In this document: piece by piece, positions 1 to 11,061 of the stretch
How positions within the stretch are numbered: position 1 is the first letter of the stretch
Layout: each line of letters opens with the position of its first letter
Assembly (NCBI RefSeq): GCF_020497125.1
Contig: NC_059072.1
Coordinates: 271,046,045 to 271,110,044, forward strand
Direction of reading: 5' to 3'
DNA from: Mauremys mutica
Lineage: Eukaryota; Chordata; Testudines; Geoemydidae
DNA: 64,000 nucleotides
Position numbers and translations under genes: made by a program
The notes under the pieces: model-generated
The model's database searches: none
What the model was told of the DNA's origin: nothing
The model's input: only the letters and a program-made list of their open reading frames with translations

Positions 1-1356
1 ATTACTGCTTTGAAGAGGATGAATATTAGTAAAATGCCAACAGAGTTTTGTAGTTAATATGAAAAGCCCATATAATGGATGGGCAAAATATAAAAAGTGT
101 ATTGAGAGCACACAGAGAGAGAAGAGAAAATTCTGCACAATATTCAAAGGAAACATCCTTTTTTATTCAACTCATTAACAGTAGAATCTCCACTGTTTTG
201 ACTTACATCAGGTCTTGTTTACACTGAACAAGATCTGATATAGGTCGAAATGTCAGAGGGCCTGCTCTGATGTGTTATATTCTTTGAATACTCCTGTGAA
301 TTTTCCTATCTTGGAGTATGCTTTTAATGCATTTTTGATTGATTTGAGTTTAATCTTTCCTTTGGGGAGGGATGTGAAATTTGGAAAGTTACCTCTCTTC
401 TCCCTCCCTTGGAAATTCTATGAATCATGAACTGAAAATTTGTTTTTACTGAACCAGAATATTTATTAGAGAAAGGGAGGAACAATCTTTCTGGATAAAA
501 TCACACCATTTTAACTGTTACAATAAAAACTGGTTGAGAGAGGTGTTTTGTTGCTTTTTTTACAATATACCACAGTTTAAGCACACACCTTATACAAAGG
601 AAATTACTTTGGCTCTAGCAAAAATGCATTTTTTTCTCCCACCCTTTTTAAATTCTCAACTTTTCTGAACCAAAAAGTGACAAGAGTTACTTGAAAATGA
701 CATTAAATTTTTTAGCTATTCTATTATGCAACAGACTTCTAAAGATTTGGCCACCAATGCTACTGATATGGAAGCATTGTTTAGCACTATAGGATAAAGG
801 GTGCTAAGAGATGCTATGGGTGCACTTGGTGGTATTAGCATCTTAAAGTGTTATGCATGCTATTCAATGCAGTTATGCAAATAGAACATTCAATTTACTT
901 GCATTTTTCAAAAACTAACCAGCTTTATCCAGATTAATTTCTAGCTTTTGTTCATTTAGGTATTGTTAAAATCTTTTTCCTTCAAGAACTTTTTTTTATG
1001 AAGAAGGCTCAGTTATTGCAAAGGGGATTTATTTCTCTGAAACTTTAAAACTAAAATGAAAACTTCAGTTAAAAAAAAATCTAGTCAAAAGTTTGAATTC
1101 TGATCTCCTAACTCATGTTATGTAGTATATTCTTCTTAAGTCGTCCCATTGATTTCAGTGGGAGTACTTATAAGAATGTGCATCAGAATCTGGACCTTAT
1201 TAAATACTTTTAAAATAAATGTTATATTGTACTACTTTGCCACACTACAATGAATTTACAAATATATGTTTAATTGTAATTCATTTTCAGCTGGAAATGG
1301 AACCACATTATTGAACATGGTAAGGTTGGATTAGTTTCACCATGTCATGTGATCTT
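1..1356. other. AT-rich DNA, nothing recognised
   Basis: No open frame, RNA gene or repeat boundary can be supported here. A short motif near 1140-1195 (cccattgatttcagtggg and following) resembles the tail of an old sauropsid interspersed repeat also suspected at 22735 and 38555, but it is too short to call. Confidence 0.5.
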
Positions 1357-1715
1357 GAGAGTTTCAAAGAGTTTAAGGCCAAAAGGAACCATTACGTCAT
1401 CTAGTGTGACCTGTATAACACAGGTCTTGATCTGAAAACCTCAAGAGATGGAGAATCCATCACTTTCCTTGGTAATTTGTTCTAGTGATTAAATCACCCT
1501 CACTTGTAAAAAATGTGTTTGTTTTTCTAATTTGAATTTGTCTGGCTTGAACTTCCAGCCATTGTTATGCTTTTCTCCATAGGCTAAACAGCTGTTTAGT
1601 ACCTAACATTTTTTCTTTGTGACAGTACTTATACATTGTAATCAAGACATTTCTCAATCTTCTCTTTGAAAAGCTAAGCAGAGTGAGTCTCTCACTGTAA
1701 GACATTTTATCCTTT
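1357..1715 (-). mobile_element. CR1-type LINE, 3' end fragment
   Basis: Read on the minus strand, this stretch gives the end of a CR1-like reverse transcriptase followed by its 3' UTR. Conceptual translation contains RLTLLSFSKRRLR and LITMYKY, the family's usual C-terminal pattern ([17 protein letters not shown]), then a tail reading toward 'tagatgac..aatggttcc..ttggcctt'. The frame is broken by stops and small indels, so this is an old 5'-truncated copy. The subfamily differs from the CR1 at 6077 and 16979, because its 3' UTR is different. Assignment rests on remembered family patterns. Confidence 0.65.
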
Positions 1716-3023
1716 ATGTTCCTCTCTCCTCAATGTTTGTTACCTTTTTTAAGCATGTTGTGTTTTAACTTCAGATCCATCCAGTATGCACTTTTGTGCA
1801 CGAGTAACTTTATCCACAAAAATAGACTTTGCGAATTCAAAATATTTCCAGTGCACATGTGTATACAAGACAGCAGTTATAACTAGCTCCTAAGGGAATA
1901 GGGTTTAATGTATAGTACAGGCATACTGAACACCATATGTAGTAGCATCCATTTTAGTTTCTTACTTATTTTTTTAGCGTGAGGCCATGGCTAGTTATTT
2001 TTTGTGATGCTTTGGTAGACAATGAAACAACAGACATCCCCTACAATAAAATTCTAAGCAAGATACTCATGTTACATACTAAATACCCACCTCACAGACA
2101 GAACAAGCATATAATTAGAAAGACTAGATTTCTAAATATATTCACAAAATCAAACACTTTGCAAATGGTCCAGATATCCTTTGCAGGATAAACATGTGAC
2201 AGAGTGAAATGGATGTGTGTGTGCAGTGATGCAGCACTCCAGATTCTAAGATGATTTTATCATTTGGATTAAAACCATATTCGGCCCCATTAGACCTCAA
2301 ACTTCTCCATAGCTTTGGGATGACCCAGCTTTGAGATCTGGAGTTCTCCATTATGAAGGACAAAGCCAGATTCAAACTGTTCTAAAGTTCAGAGGTCTCA
2401 TCTCTTAAAAAAAAAAAATCACAGCACAGGGCTAAGAGAAATCCTATTGCTGACATTGTGAATCACACTACCACAAACCTTTTGCTGTAAGCAGTCTCAC
2501 TCCCACTAGTCCCACAAAAGAGCTGCTGCAGTGAAGGGAGAGCACAGCAGATCCTTCAGTCTCTCCAAACCTTCAAACCCGAATCTTGCCTCTGACTCGC
2601 ATGGATTCTCCCCCTTTTGCCCCAGACAGAGAGACAGCTTCCTTTCCACCCTAGGATTCTTTCCTCAGTAGGCAGATATCCCAACATCCTTACTTTTGTC
2701 CTGAGAAGGCAGCAGGTAAGGGGAGAGAAACAGTCAGCTCCTTATTTGGGGGAAAGTGGAAGAGGACAAATTAAAAAAAAAAAATTTTTCCCCAAGAAAC
2801 TGCAATCTCAGTATCTGCAACAATCCCCAACATTACCGCCACACTTAGCTACTTTGCTCCTGCAGTCTGCAGCTGAATACAGAAATAATTCTACTGAGCA
2901 TTAGTATAACTAACTGCAGCACCAAGATAATAGCAGTGGATATGACTATCACTATACTGAGCTGATTATGGTCACTGCTTGTAGATAACTTGTTTTCCGA
3001 AGCTTGGAAAGCATCCTTTTTTT

Positions 3024-3026
<3 letters not shown>
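1716..3026. other. AT-rich DNA, nothing recognised
   Basis: Only chance open frames are present. No motif, repeat end or RNA structure could be identified. Confidence 0.5.

Positions 3027-3061
<35 letters not shown>
3027..3061. repeat. (TC)n microsatellite
   Basis: About 17 uninterrupted TC units. A minus-strand open frame through it reads as an Arg-Glu run and is an artefact of the repeat. Confidence 0.95.
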
Positions 3062-3063
<2 letters not shown>

Positions 3064-4849
3064 AAGCTCTGCTCTGACATTTATATCTCCACATATTGTA
3101 CCTATGAAGAATATGATGAGACAGAACTTGGGATGAGACTGTTGAAATTTTACAGGTGGAAATTTGATGAGAGGCCCTCTTAAACCTCCATTAATACACA
3201 AAGTACTTGTCAACAAACTAAAAGCAAACACAGTCTGTTCAGAAACACTAGCAGTAAACTTACACCCACAGCTTGACTTAGAAGTTACAGGTTCTAACTT
3301 CATGTGGGAGTTAAGAGGAAAGTTCTGAGTCAGTTCTTATTTTATCAGAACTGATTTCATTCCCATCTTAGTACAAGATTTTCATTTTTTCATGCATAAT
3401 TGGCACAAATCATCTATGGCTCTTTAATCTGCACAATTACCTACTTACACTACTTTTCAATTAAAGCATCACAGTATGCATTCTAATAGCACATTCCTGA
3501 AAGGCCCATGTCTATATGAAAGATAAGATTTTCAGTATCAAAAATAGAGTTTGTGCTGATTTTCAACTGAAATTTCATCTTTGATATAGCACAGCATGTA
3601 CAAGACATATGAAAAAAAAACAGTCCTCAGTATCTTTCACTGACATATATTTAACAGAACAGCAGTAGCTGTAAATGCTGGTGGCCTTGGCTCAGAATTG
3701 AAATGTCAGAAGTAGCATTATAATGCAACGTGTATCTGTTCAGATACTTCAGAGAATGAAGCCTGAGTGCTATCTTTATAACAAGATGCTTTAACATTTA
3801 TCAGTACGCACAGGGGTATAACAGATAAATTCTAATGGCACAAAGATGTTCAAATTATTTCAAGAGGCTTTGCAATATGTTATTATAGCAATATTTTCAC
3901 AGGTCAAAAAGTTATGCATAGTGAACATGGAATCTTGCACTGCAATATATTGCACATAGACCAAATTAAAGCAACCTACAAAAACCTTTTTAAAAAAAGC
4001 AAATGCCAGACTGCAGTTTGGACACAATACTCATCTGTTTCCTAAAGTGAAAAAGTACTGTTATATGTCTGAAGGTAAGGGTGAAAGGAAGCATTCCAAC
4101 AGAAGGGAAACTTTTTTTTTTTAATATCACCTCACTATTACACAAGACTACAAATGGTCCCATATGGACACATAAGGATGTCAGTAAGAAGCCCCATCCA
4201 CTTGAGCATCTGTGCAGGGGCTGCTCATAGTACTGTACCTACATTCAGGTGAGAATGGGGACTCTGATCTCAATGATTGCCATCCCCGTTTTCTGCATAT
4301 TCAGTTACTAGTTTCCCATTCCATTTCTGCTTATTTCATTAACTCACTGTTCATTTGATTACTGAATATTTAATTAATTTGTTGCTCAGTTACTTCATAT
4401 TTAATTGACTTACTACCCGCTAAGGTCTCTGCTGTCTAGCCACCATGCTCCTTACACTACCTCTCTGCAGCTTAATCTCTAGTCTTCTACTCCTTCCCGT
4501 CAACCAAACTCCATGCCCTTCAGTACCCCTTCATTCCTCCCTGTGCAAAGTTGGTACTGCTCTCCTTCCTCCTTTTGTCAAATTCATTTCCATTTCTAGG
4601 GTGACGTTCTATCTGACTGTTTCATCTCCTGCCTCCTTGCCCCTTGCTGCCTTGTTGGATTTTCAGCTGTGAATCAATTCTTCCACTGACCAAAATGGCC
4701 ATTCATTTAACTTTGTCTTTATAAAACACTGCACCCACTCTGATCTGTCCATTGCTGAGTTTACGCTGACCACTTCCTCATCTCCTCCAACATTGTCAAA
4801 CTGTCACTGGAACCTGTCCCCAAAACATCTTTTCTGTAGTTTCCAGTCC
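3062..4849. other. AT-rich DNA, nothing recognised
   Basis: No supported feature. A pyrimidine-rich segment from about 4440 to 4850 could be the upstream part of the L2-like remnant that follows, but shows no motif I can defend. Confidence 0.45.
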
Positions 4850-5182
4850 ATCACTGCCTATGCCTTTATGCCACTCTCAGTACTCTCCGCCTCCTTTTCT
4901 ATTGACTAAGTTATTGATTCACTCCACTGCAACCTTTCTAGCACCCTTGACTCCTTCATCCCTCTCCCCCCTTGAAAAGTCCATCCTGCCAACTCTCATC
5001 CCTGAGCCACCCATAACATCTACTTCTTCTGCTCCTACTCCCATGCTGCTGTGCACATCTGGAGAAAAATCACAAAACCAACTTCCTCCACTTCAAACGG
5101 TGTTTTCTCGTCCAGTTCTGCCCTGTTCCTGTTTAAGGGACACCTCTTTGATACTGACTCACTTTCCTGCACTCCCAGCTGA
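4850..5182 (+). mobile_element. Probable L2-like LINE remnant
   Basis: A pyrimidine-rich stretch whose broken translation includes HLEKNHKTNFLHFK followed by FCPVPV. This resembles the linker of L2-type ORF2 proteins (LE..WRK..DFLHFK..LSSF.SAL). Stops and indels are frequent, so it is an ancient copy. It could be another CR1-group LINE. The evidence is one short motif plus overall composition. Confidence 0.4.
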
Positions 5183-5186
5183 AAGA

Positions 5187-5240
5187 CTCATAGACTTTAA
5201 AGCCAGAAAGAACCATCATGATCATCTAGTCTGACCTCCT
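5187..5240 (-). mobile_element. CR1-type LINE, terminal 3' tip
   Basis: About 54 bp reading 'catagactttaaagccag' then 'atcatctagtctgacctcc', the same 3'-terminal motif as in the minus-strand CR1 at 1357-1400. It is an extreme 5' truncation that leaves only the end of the 3' UTR. Confidence 0.55.
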
Positions 5241-5899
5241 AAATTATAATATATATCGATCTCAAAACTACTTAGTTGTGTACATGCATACTCACATATT
5301 CCTACTGCCATTTCCCTCATCTTCCTAAAGTTTATTACATCAATGGCTTTTATGTTTATTAGGTTGTACACTCTTCAGTGCAGTGATTACACTGCTCTAC
5401 AGGCAAAATGCTTCTGAAATAAATGTAGTCAAACTTTACTAACTCTGGGTCACTGAGAACGACAATGATGCTTAAAATTGTTGACTGGCTCTAGTTTTCA
5501 AGATATGCTATTGGGTCAGTATATACGACCCTTGACTTGGGAATAGCGGAGGATAAGTGAGTTATAAAGGGAAGGGATCTCAATTTAAACTAGAAATGAC
5601 TAAAATACATCTTTGACTGGATCTATGAATAAATCTATGACTGGGTTTGGCCAGTACTTGCTTTTTAGGCAAAACAATGAATGAAGCAATCTGAAGCTGG
5701 TATTGCGTCATACATGATATGAATTGCATCGTGTTATTCCTAGAAGTCATGGATGATGCAATCATAACGAAGCTTACATCACTCTGCTGAACAAATTGCC
5801 CTATATCAGCTCTAGAAATCATAAAGTGTCGTGCTTTCTTATTTGTCAGTGTTTGATTTTGCAAAGGGACACATTTCTGTTTAGCCAAAGTGAGCAGAG
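5241..5899. other. Upstream flank of the transposon-like gene
   Basis: No separate gene is seen. I believe the 3' half of this flank recurs with the downstream gene in other turtle copies, which would place the element's left end upstream of 5580, but I could not find terminal inverted repeats. A GGGTC..GACCC palindrome at about 5514-5532 is the only structured motif. The minus-strand open frame here looks like antisense of this flank. Confidence 0.35.
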
Positions 5900-6076
5900 A
5901 TGCCTCGTACTTGTGTGAACAGTGCAGATAACTTCTGCTATGTTTGTGGTGAAGTGACTTTTGCATCACAAAAGCGCAGTATAACCACTATGGTTAAGAA
6001 AGCCTATCACCTTTATTTTGGCTGCAAAATTGGAGATCAGGACAAGAGGTGGGCCCCACACATATGCTGCAACACC

Positions 6077-6936
6077 AACTATACATACAACATGATGGGG
6101 GCTAATTTAGCTACAACGAGTCAGGAAAAAGATCTTGGAGTCATCGTGGATAGTTCTCTGAAGATGTCCACACAGTGTGCAGAGGCGGTCAAAAAAGCAA
6201 ACAGGATGTTAGGAATCATTAAAAAGGGGATAGAAAATAAGACTGAGAATATATTATTGCCCTTATATAAATCCATGGTACCCCCTCATCTCGAATACTG
6301 TGTACAGATGTGGTCTCCTCACCTCAAAAAAGATATTCTAGCACTAGAAAAGGTTCAGAAAAGGGCAACTAAAATGATTAGGGGTTTGGAGAGGGTCCCA
6401 TACAAGGAAAGATTAAAGAGACTAGGACTCTTCAGCTTGGAAAAGAGAAGACTAAGGGGGGATATGATAGAGGTATATAAAATCATGAGTGATGTCGAGA
6501 AAGTGGATAAGGAAAAGTTATTTACTTATTCCCATAATACAAGAACTAGGGGTCACCAAATGAAATTAATAGGCAGCAGGTTTAAAACAAATAAAAGGAA
6601 GTTCTTCTTCACGCAGCGCACAGTCAACTTGTGGAACTCCTTACCTGAGGAGGTTGTGAAGGCTAGGACTATAACAATGTTTAAAAGGGGACTGGATAAA
6701 TTCATGGTGGCTAAGTCCATAAATGGCTATTAGCTAGGAAGGGTAAGAATGGTGTCCCTAATCTCTGTTCGTCAGAGGATGGAGATGGATGGCAGGAGAG
6801 AGATGACTTGATCATTGCCTGTTAGGTTCACTCCCTCCGGGGCACCTGGCATTGGCCACTGTCGGTAGACAGATACTCGGCTAGATGGACCTTTGGTCTG
6901 ACCCGGTATGGCCATTCTTATGTTCTTATGTTCTTA
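6077..6936 (+). mobile_element. CR1 LINE, 5'-truncated, inserted in the gene
   Basis: A 5'-truncated CR1 carrying the end of ORF2 and the 3' UTR. Translation runs [17 protein letters not shown] at about 6107, then [33 protein letters not shown] and [19 protein letters not shown], ending at TAG 6731. The 3' UTR ends with 'agatggacctttggtctgac', 'gtatggccattc' and TTCTTATG units at 6914-6938. The ORF part is open across about 620 bp, so this copy is relatively young. It lies in frame behind the first 59 codons of the host gene, giving a continuous chimeric frame 5900-6733. No clear target duplication is seen, as is common for CR1. Confidence 0.9.
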
Positions 6937-7184
6937 TGTGCAACAAATCTTCGCCAGTGGTTGAACAGGAAAAGGAAATCTATGCCTTTTGCAGTGCCAA
7001 TGATTTGGAGAGAGCCAACAGATCATACCAGCAATTGTTACTTCTGCATGGTGCCTCCAGTTGGGAAAGGTGTGTCAAAGAAGAAAAAGTGGACTGTGCA
7101 TTATCCAAACATTCCATCAGCTATACGCCCAGTATCCCACGGAGAAGGACTGCCGGTTCCTGATGCACCAGAATCATTCTCACT

Positions 7185-7513
7185 CTGGCCTAAACAGAGA
7201 CTGGGAATGGTTGGGTCATTACACTAATTGAATCTATTTCCCTATGTTAAGTTCTCCTCACACCTTCTATGGGCCATCTTAATTATCACTTCAAAAAGTT
7301 TTTTTTCCTCCTGCTGATGATAGCTCATCTCAATTGATTAGACTTTTCCTGTTGTTATGCATACTTCCACCTTTTCATGTTCTCCGTATGTATAAATATC
7401 TCCTGTCTATGTGTTCCATTCTATGCATCCGAAGAACTGAGCTGTAGCTCACGAAAGCTCATGCTAAAATAAATTTGTTAGTCTTTAAGGTGCCACAAGT
7501 ACTCCTGTTCTTT
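7185..7513 (+). mobile_element. Interspersed repeat with exact 9-bp TSD
   Basis: Insertion bounded by ATTCTCACT at 7176-7184 and again at 7514-7522. The inserted sequence starts CTGGCCTAAACAGAG and ends with the motif 'ttagtctttaaggtgccac' then 'aagtactcctgttcttt'. The same terminal motif appears in the palindromic repeat at 51722-54476. Deleting the element plus one TSD (338 bp) rejoins the surrounding gene exactly in frame between codons for PESFSL and ESDEEE. I recall it as very common in turtles. Its class is uncertain: the target-site length and the palindromic relatives would fit a Penelope-like element, but I see no coding sequence. Confidence 0.85.
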
Positions 7514-8777
7514 ATTCTCACTTGAGTCAGACGAGGAAGAGGAAGAGGATGAAACTTCTGGTCCTGAACCATCAATGTCACAGGACCCACATTTTCTCCC
7601 ATCCTCCTCCTCTGAACCACACCTCATAATACAAGGTGAACTGAATGACCTTGTCAGGGATTTGGAACTACCCAAGAGTAAGGCAGAGCTGTTGGGCTCC
7701 AGACTACAGCAGTGTAATCTCCTGACAGGTGATGTTAGGGTTTCCATGTTCCGTGACCGTCAAAAGGATCTTGTCCCATTCTTCTTCATGGAAGGTGATC
7801 TTGTAGCCTGCAACAACATCGATGGTGTGATGGCAGCCCTCAACATCGTTCACGATCCTGATGAGTGGAGACTGTTCATTGATTCATCGAAGACGAGTCT
7901 TAAAGCTGTTTTACTGCATAATGGCAATGTTTTGCCATCAATTCCAGTTGGTCATGCAGTCCATATGAAGGAAACCTATGACAACATGAAACAACTTTTG
8001 AGGTGCATAAACTATGACCAACATCAGTGGCAGCTTTGTGGCAATTTGAAGGTTGTTGCTCTCTTGCTTGGTCTGCAGACTGGATACACAAAGTACTGCT
8101 GTTTTCTTTGCGAATGGGATAGTCGTGCAAGAGATTCCCACTACATCAAGAAAGATTGGCCACTCTGACAGTCATTGGAGCCTGGGAGGAAAAGTGTTCA
8201 GCATCCACCACTTGTTGAATCAAGGAAGATCTTGTTACCACCCTTACACATCAAGCTGGGTCTGATGAAGAACTTTGTCAAGGCCATTGACAAAACACAA
8301 GCAGCTTTCAAGTACCTCCATGGAAAATTTCCAAGGTTAAGTGAAGCTAAGATAAAGGAAGGTGTCTTTGTTGGTCCTCAGATTCGTGAACTTCTTCGAG
8401 ATGATGCATTTGACCATGCACTGCGTGGCAAGGAAAAGACGGCATGGAAAGCCTTCCAGTTAGTGGCAATACATTTTCTCGGAAACAACAAGGCAGACAA
8501 CTACAGGTTGTTGGTGGAAAACCTCCTCAAGGCATACAAAAGCCTTGGTTGCAAGATGTCACTAAAGATACATTTTTTACACTCTCATCTAGATTTTTTT
8601 CCACCCAACTACGGAGCAGTGAGCGACGAGCACGGCGAGCGATTTCCCCAGGACATTGCAACAATGGAGAAACGCTATCAGGGCAAATGGAGCCCATCAA
8701 TGCTTGCAGACTATTGCTGGACAGTGACAAGAGATGCTCCATTTAATGAATACAAGAGACAAGCCAAGAAGCGCTGA

Positions 8778-9229
8778 GTAGACACTGAATAGGACTAAAC
8801 TACATACATAATAGTTTTTTGCCTTTTGTTTCATAATAAATTTTAGATATAAAACCCTTTTGCTGATTTTTAAAGTGTTACATAAACAGGACAGGTGAAA
8901 TATTATCATGTAAAGCAACCATAAACACATGAAAAGACCTAGGTTTACAATTTATGATTAAAACTCTACTATCTACACAATATACATAGACATAAAATGT
9001 AAAAACTTAAATAACTTAGAAACAGTAGCCAATCAGTTGTTTTAATTGTCATATTTGAATTCAGCACATCAAAATACATAATAAATAACACATTTTATCT
9101 CTGAAGCAGACGACTTCTCAAAAATTGTAGACCAGTGTTATCTTAACCCTGTACTTGTACAGTGCTTAGTAAAATAGTGTCTTTGGCCCTGACCTTTAGA
9201 ACCCATAATACAAATAATTATAAATAATA
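8778..9229. other. 3' flank of the transposon-like gene
   Basis: AT-rich sequence with AATAAA at 8835-8840, about 60 bp after the stop and suitable as a polyadenylation signal for the upstream gene. No right terminal repeat of the element was identified. Confidence 0.4.
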
Positions 9230-9665
9230 AAACCCATTGATGAAGTGGACTCGATTGACTGCATCTGTCAGGTGACTGGGATATGGGCAGTCATGTCTAG
9301 TGGTTGGGGCAGGAGTCGTTATCCAGGAATAGAAGCTCAGGGTCAGAGCCAGAGGCAATATGGCAGAGCCAAATTCAGGAATTGGAGCTGAGGGCTGGAG
9401 TCGGGTTACCTGCAGTGTGATAAGGCTGAGTCCCAGGCAGGAATAAGGCAAGAGCAAGGCTGGGAAAAAAGGCAGGAACAAGAATTTACACAACCAAGGG
9501 GATATGCTTTGAGCAGCCACCAAACTGCTGCTGCTGCTCCTGGATTTAAGAGCTGGTCTGCTGACAATTCCCACCAATCAGGCTGCCTACTACAGGCCAG
9601 CTCGGCTCATTCGGTTGCCCACAGACTGGCTCATCTGCAAGTCTTGATTCCTGACAATGTGGATG
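9230..9665. repeat. Possible unclassified interspersed repeat
   Basis: A GC-richer block with AGCTG/CAGAG-type low-complexity wording ('gctcagggtcagagccagag') that I associate with turtle interspersed repeats. No terminal structure or target duplication was found, so the boundaries are set only by the change in composition. Confidence 0.3.
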
Positions 9666-10692
9666 GCAATGATATACAACATCTTGTAAATCTAGGTTAT
9701 TGCTTCAAATTTATTCAAGCCAGAAGTGACTGCATTTTTTTTGTACCTGAAGGCTGAGTATTGGCCTTTCTGGAAAAAGCATGGTGGTATCAGTGCCTTC
9801 ACTAGACAGGTGTCTATCTCACATCCCCAATAAATTAAAATTAAAAATTGGCATCTTTTGCTGGTGTGATGCTTCCCAATGGCACCCAGGGTTATCAAGC
9901 ACCTCACCACCACCAGCCTTTAGGGTGAGGACATCTTATCTGTGCCTGCTGTGGATCATCTTCCTGAAACCACTGTCCTCTGGCAACACAAGTACAGCCT
10001 TCCATGCCTCCACAGGCCACACTCTGTAGCAATAGGGACACACCAACCTTCAAGCATCCCTCTGGAGTGCTGAGCCCATGTTCTACTGAACACTCACAGA
10101 TCCGGTATTCCAAACAAATAGTATGCACCAGGCTTGGAAGATTCAACTCAGGATCACACTTAACACACAGCACTCAGGTTTATATAGCGGAAACAAGAAC
10201 AAGTTTACAATTGAAGGGCAGAGATTTAAGTGATAGAGAGTGAAAACATTTAAGACAAATGTTTACATATAAAACACAACATAATAAACACTTATTTAAA
10301 CTTAACTGACAAGGAATTCCCCTATCTCCTATCAGATAATTTACTCCAAATAATTTCCCCAAAGTTATAAACCAGTTTCGATGAGATCCCTTCTTGTAAA
10401 ATGAAGCCCACTGGTGGTTTGTCCTCACAGATAGAAGGAATACATAGGGGTTCATTTGTACCCCAGATGTAGTTTTAAAAACTTGATGTTTTATACCTAC
10501 ACAGGATAACTCCTGCTATTTTATTTCTTCCAGCCCAGATGTCTATCAATTAATATTTTGCTCAGATTGTAAATGTGTGAACCACACAATACTTAATTTT
10601 CACATTAAGAGCCAGAGAGAGATAAGTGTCTCTTGCCCCTCCTTGTCAGGAGTATGTAGATTACCGTTGATGACCTGTCTTAACTCACAGAC
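9666..10692. other. No gene; possible LTR-like remnant
   Basis: No credible coding region. The part from about 10130 to 10310 ('tatatagcggaaacaagaac' then A-rich sequence) looks like the promoter and poly(A) zone of a degraded LTR, but neither end can be placed. Confidence 0.3.
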
Positions 10693-10695
10693 CTA

Positions 10696-10755
10696 GGCCT
10701 GGTCTACACTAGGACTTTAATTCGAATTTAGCAGCGTTAATTCGAACTAACCGCT
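10696..10755 (+). repeat. Harbinger left terminal inverted repeat
   Basis: GGCCTGGTCTACACTA matches the right end at 15 of 16 positions. The subterminal part carries repeated 'aattcgaa' words that also occur next to the right end and probably serve as transposase or SANT-protein binding sites. Confidence 0.85.
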
Positions 10756-11061
10756 CAACCGTCCACACCAGGAAGCCATTTAATTCGAACTAGAGGGCTC
10801 TTTAGTTCGAATTTGGTACTCCACCTCGACATGGCTAGCTCGAATTAGGCTAGGTGTGGATGCAAATCGAACTTAGTAGCTCCGGGAGCTATCCCACAGT
10901 GCACCACTCTGTTGACGCTCTGGACAGCAGTCCGAGCTTCGATGCTCTGAGCAGCCACACAGGAAACGACCCGGGAAAATTTGAATTCCTTTTCCTTTCT
11001 GGACAGTTAGAATCTCATTTCGTGGTTGGACATCGGGGCGAGCTCAGCAGCACCGGCAGCG

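Larger units (their letters stand above)
5900..8777 (+). pseudogene. Uncharacterised transposon-like gene, interrupted twice
   Basis: I recognise this as a multicopy animal protein family, normally about 560 residues, that is usually annotated only as uncharacterised. The N-terminal part (5900-6076) starts at an ATG giving [19 protein letters not shown] and has Cys pairs (CYVC, HICC) suggesting zinc binding. The gene resumes at 6937-7184 (ATNLRQWLNRKRK; CYFCMVPP) and at 7523-8777 with an acidic linker, LFIDSSKTSLKAVLLHNGN, CCFLCEWDSRA and SDEHGERF. Removing the insertions 6077-6936 and 7185-7522 leaves one continuous frame. The break at 8166-8168 is a TGA within the same frame, where CGA (Arg) is expected, so a single CpG transition explains it. 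The terminal TGA at 8775 may be another such change, since the frame continues GTA GAC ACT GAA TAG. Asp/Glu positions suggest an RNase-H-like transposase, but that is inference. No terminal repeats were found. Confidence 0.7.

Noticed and set aside
2845..3303. 152-codon minus-strand open frame
   Set aside because: It depends on the (TC)n microsatellite read as Arg-Glu and has no domain.
7575..8768. Two separate genes at 7575-8168 and 8175-8777
   Set aside because: They are in the same frame and separated only by one TGA at 8166; they are one broken gene.
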